From Hyphomicrobiales bacterium (GTDB lineage Bacteria; Pseudomonadota; Alphaproteobacteria; Rhizobiales; Beijerinckiaceae), in assembly GCA_019075865.1 (NCBI GenBank), contig JAGXAN010000003.1, positions 248,001 to 312,000 of the forward strand: 64,000 nt of DNA, given 5' to 3'. The notes beneath the pieces are model-generated. The model made no database searches. It saw only the letters and a list, made by a program, of their open reading frames with translations, and had not been told where the DNA came from. Below, in pieces: positions 1 to 8,156 of this stretch (position 1 is its first letter; every line of letters starts with the position of its first letter). The position numbers and the translations under genes were made by a program.

Positions 1-389
1 GCGCTGATTTCCTGTAGAATCACATTTTTCTCGCGCGTCAATTCGTCCTTGTCGAACAGGCTGTCGGTGAGAATGTCGGCAAGTATGTCAATGGCGAGAT
101 CGCAATCGGCAGCAAGCACGCGGGCGTAATAGGCGGTCTGCTCAACCCCGGTTGCGGCGTTGAGATCACCGCCGGCGTTTTCGATTTCCTCCGCGATCTG
201 GCGGGCGTCGCGACGGCGCGTGCCCTTGAAAGCCATGTGCTCCAGCAGATGGGAAAGACCATGCTCGGCCTCGTTCTCGTGCCGGGAGCCGGTGCCGATG
301 AAAACCCCAAGGCTGGTGGTCTCCACTTGGGGCATGGTGTCGGTGACAATGCGCAGGCCCGAGGCCAGCGTCGTGATTTCGACGCTCAT
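1..389 (-). CDS. M16 family zinc peptidase, N-terminal part (cut by window edge)
   Basis: This is the first 129 residues of a processing-peptidase-like M16 (pitrilysin/MPP family) zinc protease; the rest lies outside the window. The inverted zinc motif HLLEH is at residues 47-51 (H47 and H51 as ligands, E50 as catalytic base). A Glu about 76 residues further on (E127, in NVILQEI) is a good candidate third ligand. The start ATG overlaps the thrC stop as ATGA, so the two are translationally coupled. The order thrC then M16 peptidase is common in alphaproteobacteria. No signal peptide is visible, which suggests a cytoplasmic enzyme. The substrate cannot be told from sequence. Confidence 0.9.
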   Translation of the reverse strand, partial: MSVEITTLASGLRIVTDTMPQVETTSLGVFIGTGSRHENEAEHGLSHLLEHMAFKGTRRRDARQIAEEIENAGGDLNAATGVEQTAYYARVLAADCDLAIDILADILTDSLFDKDELTREKNVILQEIS

Positions 390-1783
390 TTGCGCAACCG
401 CTCCTCAATGAAACGCTCGACCTTGGCCGCATCGGCGGGAAGGTAGCTGACATGCTCGCGGCGGCTGAGCAAATCGGCCAGATGGGGTGGCAGGCCCGGT
501 CGCACGCCTGTGGCCGCTTCCACGGCATCCGGGAATTTGGCAGGATGGGCGGTGCCAAGGGTAACGACTGGAATATGCGGTGCCTTTTTGACCTGGCGTC
601 GTGCCACCGAAACCGCGACGGCGGTGTGGGGGTCAAGGATGTAGCCGGTCTTGTGATAGGTGTCGGAGATTTCGGCGGTGGTTTGCGGCTCGAATGTGGT
701 GGCGGCGTCAAAATCCTTGCGGATATTGGCGAGGGCCGCTTGCGGCAGGGTGAAGCTGCGCGACTGCGCCAATGTTGCCATTTGCGCGCGAATGGTGTCG
801 GCATCGCGGTTTTGCACCTCAAATAGCAGGCGCTCAAAATTCGAGGAAATCTGGATGTCCATCGAGGGGGACTGCGTGGCGGCGACGCCGGTGATGGCGT
901 AAGTGCCGCTCTCCAGCGTACGCGCCAGAATGTCATTGGCATTGGTGGCGATTGTCAGGCGCTCGATGGGCAGCCCCATGCGACCGGCGATATAGCCGGC
1001 CAGAATATCGCCAAAATTACCAGTGGGCACACAATAGGAGATTTTGCGGTGCGGGCTGCCGAGCACGGCGGCACTGGTGAAATAATAGGAAATCTGCGCC
1101 ATGACGCGCGCCCAGTTGATTGAATTGATGCCCGACAATCCCACCCTGTCGGCAAAGGCGTGATGATTGAACAGACCCTTGATGATGGCCTGGCAATCAT
1201 CAAACGTGCCATCAACCGCGATGGCATGCACATTGGGGCTGTCGACGCAGGTCATTTGGCGGCGTTGCACTTCCGAGACGCGGCCATTTGGAAACAGGAT
1301 GAAAACGTCAACCTGGCCAAGCCCCGCGAAAGCTTCGATGGCGGCGGCACCGGTATCGCCGGAGGTTGCGCCGACTATGGTGGCACGCTGGCCGCGCGCG
1401 CGCAATTCATGGTCCATCAGACGCCCGAGCAATTGCATCGCCACATCCTTGAACGCCAGGGTGGGGCCGTGAAACAATTCCAGCACGAACAGATTGTCGT
1501 CGATTTGTACCAGCGGCGTAACCGCGCTGTGGCGAAACGGTGCGTAGGCAGCGCCGATCATGGCTTCAAGGTCGGCTGCGGCAATGGAATCGCCAATAAA
1601 CGGCGTCATCACATTTTGGGCCACCGTGGTGAAGGGAAGGCCGGCGTGCGATTTCAGGGTGGTCGCGTCAAGCTGCGGGATGGTGCGCGGCATGTAGAGG
1701 CCGCCATCGCGGGCCAGCCCCGCCAGCATTGCATCGCTGAAGGATAATTCAGGCGCTTGGCCGCGGGTCGAGATATATTGCAT
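386..1783 (-). CDS. thrC: Threonine synthase
   Basis: Pyridoxal-phosphate enzyme that turns O-phosphohomoserine into threonine, the last step of threonine synthesis. It is 465 residues, the usual length of the long (class II) bacterial form. The N-terminus MQYISTRG is typical; the PLP lysine is K112 in the motif LAFKD, and the phosphate-binding stretch TSGDTGAA follows around residue 140. The ATG at 1783 has a GGA-type ribosome site about 8 nt upstream. It overlaps the downstream M16 peptidase by 4 bp and lies 77 bp after the SURF1 gene, so the four genes DUF983-SURF1-thrC-M16 may be one transcript. Confidence 0.97.
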   Translation of the reverse strand: MQYISTRGQAPELSFSDAMLAGLARDGGLYMPRTIPQLDATTLKSHAGLPFTTVAQNVMTPFIGDSIAAADLEAMIGAAYAPFRHSAVTPLVQIDDNLFVLELFHGPTLAFKDVAMQLLGRLMDHELRARGQRATIVGATSGDTGAAAIEAFAGLGQVDVFILFPNGRVSEVQRRQMTCVDSPNVHAIAVDGTFDDCQAIIKGLFNHHAFADRVGLSGINSINWARVMAQISYYFTSAAVLGSPHRKISYCVPTGNFGDILAGYIAGRMGLPIERLTIATNANDILARTLESGTYAITGVAATQSPSMDIQISSNFERLLFEVQNRDADTIRAQMATLAQSRSFTLPQAALANIRKDFDAATTFEPQTTAEISDTYHKTGYILDPHTAVAVSVARRQVKKAPHIPVVTLGTAHPAKFPDAVEAATGVRPGLPPHLADLLSRREHVSYLPADAAKVERFIEERLRK

Positions 1784-1860
1784 GGGTTTTCCGATGGAAC
1801 CGAGCTAGGGAAGATCAGCGCTGCCTAGCACGTGTGCGCGACAGGCTCAAATGCTGCGGC

Positions 1861-2631
1861 TCAATTCCCGCGCAAGCGTTTGATGATAAAGCCGACAAAC
1901 ACGCCAATCAGGCCAAGGGCGAGGCCAAACCAGGTCAGCGCATAGGACATGTGGTTGTTGGGGATGTCGATTTCGGTGGAGCCACCCAATGGTAATTGGT
2001 GCGGGCTGGCGGCATCGGGGGCTTCGTCGATGATGAAAGGTGCCACCTTGTCCAGATGGTAATAGGCGGCGATGCTGGCCGGGTCACGGGTGAACCATTG
2101 GCCTGAGGCGGGATTATCCGCCGGGGTGAACACGTTGCGGGTCTGGGGCGGGCGCATCAGGCCGGTAATGGTCAAGGTGCCCCCCGGTTTGCTGTAGGGC
2201 AACGCGGATTTGTCTCTGGCCTCGACCGGGATGAAGCCGCGATTGACGATGACATAGCTGCCATCGGCCAATTTTACGGGTGTTAGAACCAGATAGCCGT
2301 TGCTGGAAAGGCCGGGGATGACCGGGCCGGTGCCGTCAAACACCAAAGTCTCGAACTTGTGTTCGAAGGTGCCGGTTACCGAGACGGCGCGATAATCATA
2401 ATCCAGCGGCTTTAGCCCGGCCCATTGGTCGAAAGGGGGCAAAGGTTGCGGCGGCAAATGGATGCGCGACTGGATTTGCGCCAGCAAAGCCACTTTCCAA
2501 GTGAGGCGCTGCAATTGCCAGACGCCAAGGCTGAGAAGAATGCCCAGCGCAATGGCGAAAGCAAGACTCGGCCAGAACAGGCTTTTGAGCTTGGCCGAGA
2601 GCGTCACGGGTTCAGACCTGATCGCCACCAT
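1861..2631 (-). CDS. SURF1 family cytochrome oxidase assembly protein
   Basis: Membrane protein of the SURF1/Shy1 family, which helps insert heme a into cytochrome c oxidase subunit I. The 256-residue product has the family plan: one N-terminal membrane helix (about residues 17-37) ending in GVWQLQRL, a large periplasmic loop with NRGFIP, and a C-terminal helix introduced by NHMSYALTWF. I chose ATG 2631 rather than the longer reading from 2694, because the extra 21 residues lie in the upstream gene and have no hydrophobic or family character. It overlaps the end of the DUF983 gene by 20 bp. No other cox gene is in the window. Confidence 0.93.
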   Translation of the reverse strand: MVAIRSEPVTLSAKLKSLFWPSLAFAIALGILLSLGVWQLQRLTWKVALLAQIQSRIHLPPQPLPPFDQWAGLKPLDYDYRAVSVTGTFEHKFETLVFDGTGPVIPGLSSNGYLVLTPVKLADGSYVIVNRGFIPVEARDKSALPYSKPGGTLTITGLMRPPQTRNVFTPADNPASGQWFTRDPASIAAYYHLDKVAPFIIDEAPDAASPHQLPLGGSTEIDIPNNHMSYALTWFGLALGLIGVFVGFIIKRLRGN

Positions 2632-2986
2632 GGGATGCCTTTGTGGAATATTGGCGGGCGACCAGAAAACCCTTGAGCGGGCGCAGCAGGCCAAGACAAA
2701 TGATCAGGGTCAGGGGCAGGAAAATCACCAGATAGACCCAATAAGGCGGGTCCCACAGGATCTGCGTGGTCATGACAAGGCCCAGAACGAAAAAGCCGCC
2801 AAACAGCGTGACAAAAACCGCCGGGCCGTCCCCTGCATCGGCGAAGCTGTAATCGAGGTGGCAAACGCTGCATTCGGGGGCGATGGCAATGAAACCCTTG
2901 AACATTTTGCCTTTGCCGCAGCGTGGGCAACGCCCGAGCACGCCTGCATAAATCGAGGACACCGGTTTGCTGGGCACAACGGACAT
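2612..2986 (-). CDS. DUF983 family membrane protein
   Basis: Small 124-residue protein with two zinc-ribbon-like cysteine pairs, CPRCGKGKMF and CSVCHLDY, followed by two predicted membrane helices. DUF983 proteins usually sit between cox genes and SURF1 in alphaproteobacteria, which fits the neighbour here; their exact role in oxidase assembly is not established. The start at 2986 (MSVVPSKP) is chosen because an AAGG site precedes it and the additional 43 residues of the longer open frame are not family-like. The stop lies inside the SURF1 gene, so the two are translationally coupled. Confidence 0.9.
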   Translation of the reverse strand: MSVVPSKPVSSIYAGVLGRCPRCGKGKMFKGFIAIAPECSVCHLDYSFADAGDGPAVFVTLFGGFFVLGLVMTTQILWDPPYWVYLVIFLPLTLIICLGLLRPLKGFLVARQYSTKASHGGDQV

Positions 2987-3040
2987 ATCAAAAACCTTGA
3001 TGAAGCAAATTAGGGCATGAACCTGACCCAAAACGGACCA

Positions 3041-3064
3041 ACGCCATTCTGGATGGAATGGCGT
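3041..3064 (-). other. Perfect 9-bp stem-loop in the ctpA-DUF983 gap
   Basis: ACGCCATTC and GAATGGCGT form a perfect stem with a 6-nt loop. On the minus strand it follows ctpA and precedes the DUF983 gene. A short T run occurs only about 8 nt later, so this is at best a weak intrinsic terminator. Confidence 0.55.
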
Positions 3065-3088
3065 CGCCTTTTCGTCGGTGCCTGTCGA

Positions 3089-3124
3089 TCTGGCATTGTG
3101 ACGCAGAACCGTCAAAATGCCAGA
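3089..3124 (-). other. Long stem-loop directly after ctpA
   Basis: TCTGGCATT (3089-3097) pairs with AATGCCAGA (3116-3124), and inside it TGACG pairs with CGTCA around a 6-nt loop. The result is about 14 paired bases with one internal mismatch. It begins 7 nt after the ctpA stop codon. There is no T run on its downstream side, so it looks more like an mRNA 3' stabiliser or a Rho-dependent end than a classic terminator. Confidence 0.6.
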
Positions 3125-3131
3125 TAAATGC

Positions 3132-4565
3132 TTATTTTGCTGGCGCAGCAGGTGTTGCTGGCGCAGGTTCGGCCGGGGTGGCTGGTGCTGCAGGTGTCAC
3201 CGGCGCGGGCGTTGCAGCGGCGGGTGCAGCGGGCGTTGCAGGCATAGCCGGCTTGTCGGTGCTGGGTTCAGGGTTCGCCGCGACGTTTTTGTCGCCATGC
3301 AGCACGTGTTCAGCCGCAATCATCGCCTTGTCGTCTTTGGGGTCCGGCGGAATATAGGCCTGCGAGCCTTTTTTCTCGTCGGGGCCATTCAGCAAATGGC
3401 CTTTCAGCGATGCTTCGCCGCCGGTTGAATCCTTGCCCTTCAAGGCTTCTGGCACATCCTGAAGCACGCGGATTTCCGGCACAATGCCTTCGGCCTGAAT
3501 CGAGCGACCCGATGGCGTGAAATAGCGGGCGGTCGTCAGGCGCAGCGCGCCATTCGATGGCCCAAGCGGGATGATGGTTTGCACCGAGCCCTTGCCAAAG
3601 CTGCGGGTGCCGATCAGGGTTGCGCGCTTGTGGTCCTGCAATGCGCCAGCAACAATCTCGGAAGCCGATGCCGAGCCGCCATTGATCAGCACGACCATGG
3701 GCTTGCCACCTGAAAGATCAAGGCCGGGGCGGGCGTTGAAGCGCTGGGTCTCATCCTTGTGGCGGCCGCGCGTCGAGACAATCTCGCCATGATCCACGAA
3801 CACGTTCACCACCTGAATGGCTTGATCCAGCAGTCCGCCCGGATTGTTGCGCAAGTCGAGGATGTAACCTTTGAATTTGTCAGCCGGAATGTCTTTTTTG
3901 ATCTTGGCCATAGCAGTCTTGAGGCCATCGTAACTCTGCTCGGTGAACTCGGAAATGCGGATATAACCAATGTCGCCATCAATCTTTGATGTCACCGATT
4001 TGACGCGGATGATCTCGCGCACCAAAGCAACATCCACCTTCTTCTTGTCGGTGCCGCGCAAAATGGTGAGCTTGACCGACGTATCCGGCTTGCCGCGCAT
4101 TTTGTCGACCGCCTGCTCGAGGCTGAGTGTTTTGACGTCCGTGCCATCGATCGCGATGATGGTATCGCCCGAGAGAATACCGGCCCGCGAGGCGGGGGTG
4201 TCATCGATCGGGGAGACAACTTTCAGATAGCCCTTGTCGAGCGAAACCTCGATGCCGAGCCCGCCAAACTCGCCAGACGTTTCGGTCTGCATCGCGTCAT
4301 AGCTCTTCTGATTCATGTAGTTGGAGTGCGGGTCAAGATTGTTGACCATGCCATCCAGGGCATTTTCGATCAGCTTCTTGTCATCCGGCTTTTCGACGTA
4401 ATCGGTGCGCACTTTTTCAAAAACGGAACTGAACAGGGACAATTCGCGGTAGGTGCTCGGCGAGGCCGCCATCGCTACCTGTGCTACCAAATGCGATTTG
4501 CTGAGCCCTGCGCCCGCTCCAACGCCAATTGCAGCGCTTAACAATACCAATGGAATTTTGCGCAT
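3132..4565 (-). CDS. ctpA: Carboxyl-terminal processing protease (S41)
   Basis: Periplasmic serine protease of the CtpA/Prc family, which trims exported proteins and in several bacteria controls murein hydrolases. The 477-residue product starts with a signal sequence or anchor (about residues 1-33), followed by a PDZ domain (about 95-175) and the S41 core. The catalytic Ser lies in SASASE (298-303) and the general-base Lys is K325 in SFGKG. The last ~40 residues are almost only Pro, Ala and Thr. ATG 4565 shares its A with the stop of the upstream EnvC-like gene (TGATG). The in-frame ATG at 4604 would add 13 residues from inside that gene and is less likely. Being joined to an EnvC-type activator fits a joint role in cell-wall turnover. 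Confidence 0.95.
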   Translation of the reverse strand: MRKIPLVLLSAAIGVGAGAGLSKSHLVAQVAMAASPSTYRELSLFSSVFEKVRTDYVEKPDDKKLIENALDGMVNNLDPHSNYMNQKSYDAMQTETSGEFGGLGIEVSLDKGYLKVVSPIDDTPASRAGILSGDTIIAIDGTDVKTLSLEQAVDKMRGKPDTSVKLTILRGTDKKKVDVALVREIIRVKSVTSKIDGDIGYIRISEFTEQSYDGLKTAMAKIKKDIPADKFKGYILDLRNNPGGLLDQAIQVVNVFVDHGEIVSTRGRHKDETQRFNARPGLDLSGGKPMVVLINGGSASASEIVAGALQDHKRATLIGTRSFGKGSVQTIIPLGPSNGALRLTTARYFTPSGRSIQAEGIVPEIRVLQDVPEALKGKDSTGGEASLKGHLLNGPDEKKGSQAYIPPDPKDDKAMIAAEHVLHGDKNVAANPEPSTDKPAMPATPAAPAAATPAPVTPAAPATPAEPAPATPAAPAK

Positions 4566-5908
4566 CAGCCACGAACCTTTTGTAATGTCGATTTCGCCCA
4601 CCATGGGCCGGGGTCAATCGCCGAACCGTCTTTTCGAAACTCAATATATAGGATTGGCACGTTCGCGCCAATAGCCAGCGATGCAGCAGTATGCACCAAT
4701 TCGCCACCCATTTTGCCCAAGGGTTCACCGGCTAACACGAATTGGCCAACCCTTACGTCTGTTTGCTGCATGCCTGCCATTACGATGTAATAACCCTCAC
4801 CTGCATTCAAAATGATTAACTGCCCGTAGGTGCGATAAGGCCCTGCATATAAAACCCACGAATCAACAGGCGCGAAAACCGTGGAATTGGCGGTTGTTGC
4901 CACCGAAATGCCCTTTTCAGTGCCACCAAAGCCATTGTTGTCACCAAAATTCTTGGTCAATTGACCGCTGACCGGCAAGTCCAGACTGCCTTTGGTCGAG
5001 ACGAAGGAAACCGCTGGCGCAAGTCTTTCGCTATTAGAGCTGGCATTATTCGCCAGCTTTGTGACTTTTTCCGCTTCGCGGGCGGCGGGGTCTTTCAAAA
5101 GCTCATCACTTTTTCGTGCTTTCTCGCTGGCCAACCGGGCGGCGTCGATATTCTTTTCCATTTTCTGGATGAGATCTTGCAGATTTCGGGCTTGCGCGGC
5201 GAGTTGGGTGGCGCGCTTCTGCTCGGCGGCCAGCGCGGCTTCCGATTCGGTTTGCGCGGCCTGGCGGGCCTTCACCAGCGCATCCAGATGCGCACTCTCA
5301 AGGTTCAGGCTTGCCACATCCTTACCCAGATTATCGCGCTCGCTGGCGATGGAGTTTCGCAGGTCAATCAGCGTCTTGAGATCATTGGCCAAAGCCTGCG
5401 CCTGCTGGGCCATTTGCGGAAGCACTGCGCCCAGCAAAATCGAGGTGTGAATGGCGGCCAGCATATCTTCGGGGCGCACCAGCACGGCGGGCGGCGGTTT
5501 GCGGCCAATGCGCTGAAGGGCGGCGAGCACTTGCGCCAATGTTTCGCGCCGCGAATCCAGCGTCTGGCGCAAGGCGGTTTCCTTGACGGTCAGGTCGGCG
5601 AGCTTGGATTCATCTTCGTGCTGGCGCTTTTCGGCGGCGCGGACTTTGGCACCGGTGTCGAGAAGGGCTGCGGTCAACCGGGCGCGGTCAGCGCGCAGGC
5701 TTTCGACCTGCGCCTCGATCTTGCGACGCTGGGCGGCGGAAGCGTCCAGCGTATCCTGCACGCCGCGCAATTGCGTCTGGGTCTTGCCCAACGGGTCGTC
5801 GACCGGCGCAACCGGAGCGAGGGTGGCAGCGGGAGTCTGGGCGAATGTCCGGGCGGGGACACATTGTGCCCCCATCACCAAAACCAGAATCAGATTAAAC
5901 CGCCGCAT
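4565..5908 (-). CDS. envC: EnvC-like murein hydrolase activator (degenerate M23/LytM)
   Basis: Secreted 447-residue protein: signal peptide to about residue 24 (ending ARTFA), a long coiled coil (about 35-270, rich in Gln, Ala, Lys and Glu), then a LytM domain (about 305-440). In active M23 peptidases the metal ligands lie in HxxxD and HxH. Here the matching places read GGTEKGISVA and YYIVMAGM, so the ligands are missing. That is the hallmark of EnvC/NlpD-type proteins, which do not cut peptidoglycan but activate amidases at the division site. Its stop overlaps the ctpA start, so the two are coupled. Confidence 0.88.
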   Translation of the reverse strand: MRRFNLILVLVMGAQCVPARTFAQTPAATLAPVAPVDDPLGKTQTQLRGVQDTLDASAAQRRKIEAQVESLRADRARLTAALLDTGAKVRAAEKRQHEDESKLADLTVKETALRQTLDSRRETLAQVLAALQRIGRKPPPAVLVRPEDMLAAIHTSILLGAVLPQMAQQAQALANDLKTLIDLRNSIASERDNLGKDVASLNLESAHLDALVKARQAAQTESEAALAAEQKRATQLAAQARNLQDLIQKMEKNIDAARLASEKARKSDELLKDPAAREAEKVTKLANNASSNSERLAPAVSFVSTKGSLDLPVSGQLTKNFGDNNGFGGTEKGISVATTANSTVFAPVDSWVLYAGPYRTYGQLIILNAGEGYYIVMAGMQQTDVRVGQFVLAGEPLGKMGGELVHTAASLAIGANVPILYIEFRKDGSAIDPGPWWAKSTLQKVRG

Positions 5909-6016
5909 GGAAGATTGTTGTCCTTACAAGGTTACCAGCAGTCTAACGCAAAATCCGGGAACCCGTGACGCCTGTTTGCGCGCGGGCACCAGAGAGGAAC
6001 CATGGCACGGGCTGGC

Positions 6017-7159
6017 TTATGCAATGGCGGAGCCTGCAATCCAGGTGGCGCGAACCTGCAGCGAATCATCCAGATGCACCATATCGGCCTGTAGGCCGGG
6101 TGCAAGGCTGCCGATGCGGTGATGCTGGCCAATCATGCGGGCCGGATTGCGCGCGGCCATCTGCAAGGCGGTTGGCAAGGGCAGGCCCAGCGTGCGGACG
6201 CAGTAGCGCATGGCGGCATCCATGGTCAGGTCGCAACCGGCCAAAGTGCCATCCTCCAGATAGAGCGCACCATTGCGGCGGGTGATGCTGCGCCCCTGAA
6301 GGGTGAATTGATCCGGCCCGCCGGCGGCCGGTGGCATGGCATCACTGACCAGCACGAAATGGTCATGGCTTTTGGCGCGCAGGGCAATTTCCAGCACGCG
6401 CGGGTCCACATGCAAGCCGTCGCAAATCAGGCCGCAATAGGCGTGCCTGCTGGAAAGGGCGGCCCCGACCATACCCGGGGCGCGATGGGTAAGCGCACTC
6501 ATGGCGTTGAACAAGTGGGTAAAGGCGCTGGCACCCGCCGCCAATGCGCGCTCGGCGGTCTCGATGGTGGCGTCCGAATGGCCAAGGGAGACGATGACGC
6601 CCGCCTTGGCCAGACGGGTAATATCGGCAAAGGATACCTGATCGGGCGAGAGCGTCACCAGCAGCGTGCCGCAATCGGCCGCGATCAAGCCGTCTATATC
6701 GGCAGCTTCAGCTTTGCGGATAAAGGGTGCGGGGTGGGCCCCACGCCGCGCCAAATCCAGAAACGGCCCCTCGCAATGCAGGCCGATGATGCCCGGTGCG
6801 CCAAGCCGCAAAGCCTCCCGCGTGGCGGCAATGGCCGCGCGCATGACATCCGGCGCGTCGGTGATCACGGTGGGCAGCATGGCTGTGGTGCCATATCTGG
6901 CATGGGCTTGGGCAATCTGGCGCAGCGCCGCGCTATCGGGCTGATTGTTGACGCAAAAGCCGCCGCCACCATTGACCTGCACATCGACAAAGCCCGGTGC
7001 CAGAATGCCACCGTCCAACCGCGTCAACGCGATATCCGGGCGCAGGGCGCGCGCTTCGATGACCGCATCGATCCGGCCATCGCGGATAATCAGCGCGTGA
7101 TCGGCCAGCATGGCCTCGCCGGTGAAAATAGTGGCACCCGTGATGGCAAATCCGGTCAT
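6017..7159 (-). CDS. nagA: N-acetylglucosamine-6-phosphate deacetylase
   Basis: Amidohydrolase-fold enzyme that removes acetate from GlcNAc-6-phosphate, feeding cell-wall or chitin amino sugar into central metabolism. The 380 residues match the family length. Landmarks are HCEGPF (metal-binding Glu), LGHSDA and THLFNAM (metal His residues), and SDAMPP (catalytic Asp). Its ATG overlaps the stop of the kinase gene upstream as ATGA. With that kinase it forms a two-step route from free amino sugar to glucosamine-6-phosphate. No nagB deaminase or transporter gene is adjacent, so peptidoglycan recycling is as likely as uptake. Confidence 0.95.
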   Translation of the reverse strand: MTGFAITGATIFTGEAMLADHALIIRDGRIDAVIEARALRPDIALTRLDGGILAPGFVDVQVNGGGGFCVNNQPDSAALRQIAQAHARYGTTAMLPTVITDAPDVMRAAIAATREALRLGAPGIIGLHCEGPFLDLARRGAHPAPFIRKAEAADIDGLIAADCGTLLVTLSPDQVSFADITRLAKAGVIVSLGHSDATIETAERALAAGASAFTHLFNAMSALTHRAPGMVGAALSSRHAYCGLICDGLHVDPRVLEIALRAKSHDHFVLVSDAMPPAAGGPDQFTLQGRSITRRNGALYLEDGTLAGCDLTMDAAMRYCVRTLGLPLPTALQMAARNPARMIGQHHRIGSLAPGLQADMVHLDDSLQVRATWIAGSAIA

Positions 7160-8034
7160 TTTTGCACCATGGCAATTGCGCCATCCAGCGGATCGGCGAG
7201 GGGAGGCTCAAACAGGACGGCGAGGTCGCGCTCAAAGAACGGCAGCAGGGCTGTGCCAAAACTGCCGATCAGACTGATGCGCGGCGCGCCCAAGGCCTTT
7301 AAGCGCCGTGCAATTGCGCCAAGGTCGTGCACGGCCTGCATGATGATGGGTGTGGCAATGGCATCGCCTGCATTTGCGGCTGCAACCACAAGCGGCGCGA
7401 ATTGCGCGTAATCGCGCGACAATGCTGTGCGCGACCATTCGACCACTGCCGTCGTGTCGTGGTCGAAGCGCGCCATCAACGCATCGGTGAGCGGTGTTGC
7501 GGGGTGAAGGCCGTCGGCGCAGAGCAAGGCCTCGCGCAGGGCAGCCCGTCCAATGACCGCCCCCGATCCCGGGTCGCCCAGCATGAAGCCGTGGCCGCCG
7601 ATATGGCGTCGCGCGCCTTCGATGAGTGCCAGCCCGGCCGAACCTGTGCCCGCAATGACAATGCCGCCATCGCCGCCGCCATGCGCGCCAAGGCAGGCGA
7701 TATAGCTGTCGCTTTCCACCCGCAGTCTGGCAAACGGCAGGCCGGCCGCCTGCACCCGCGCGCCTTGTTTGGGGTCGGTGACGCCGGCAAGGCCAAAACC
7801 CGCATGCAATTGCTGCAGGGGCACGCCCGCCTTGTCCGCGCAAGCTTGCGCTGTAGCCATGATTACGGCGATTGCGCCGGCGAAATCTTGATAGATATTG
7901 GCGGCGCCACCCTGGCTCTCGGCGAGGCACGCGCCGTCAGGGGAGCGGATGCGGGCGCGGCAGGACGTGCCGCCGCCATCAACGCCCATGAAGAGCATTT
8001 GTCCGGGGGTAATGGCTTTGGCGGCCGTTCGCAT
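7156..8034 (-). CDS. N-acetylglucosamine kinase-like ATPase (BadF/BadG family)
   Basis: Sugar kinase of the ASKHA fold, 292 residues. The phosphate-1 motif is FMGVDGGGTS near the N-terminus; the adenosine-side motif IAGTGSAG and the NagK-type stretch GGHGFMLGDPGSGA come later. Family members phosphorylate GlcNAc or glucosamine with ATP. Placement directly before nagA, with a 4-bp overlap, supports GlcNAc as substrate, though this is inference. The start could be ATG 8034 (used here, with GAG upstream) or the internal ATG 7998 just before FMGVDGGGT; neither has a strong ribosome site. Confidence 0.85.
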   Translation of the reverse strand: MRTAAKAITPGQMLFMGVDGGGTSCRARIRSPDGACLAESQGGAANIYQDFAGAIAVIMATAQACADKAGVPLQQLHAGFGLAGVTDPKQGARVQAAGLPFARLRVESDSYIACLGAHGGGDGGIVIAGTGSAGLALIEGARRHIGGHGFMLGDPGSGAVIGRAALREALLCADGLHPATPLTDALMARFDHDTTAVVEWSRTALSRDYAQFAPLVVAAANAGDAIATPIIMQAVHDLGAIARRLKALGAPRISLIGSFGTALLPFFERDLAVLFEPPLADPLDGAIAMVQK

Positions 8035-8156
8035 GCTATCTCGAAACCCTTGCTCAAGCGCGAATCATCGCGACGCGCCATTCAAGCAGGAAATCGTTGG
8101 TTTTGCAGCCTCTGTCCAGTTGCAAGTTGCAGGTGTCAACGGGGCAGGGCAAGCTT

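Noticed and set aside
166-942. 258-codon minus-strand frame overlapping thrC and the M16 gene start
   Set aside because: Out-of-frame shadow of thrC; low-complexity Pro/Arg-rich translation.
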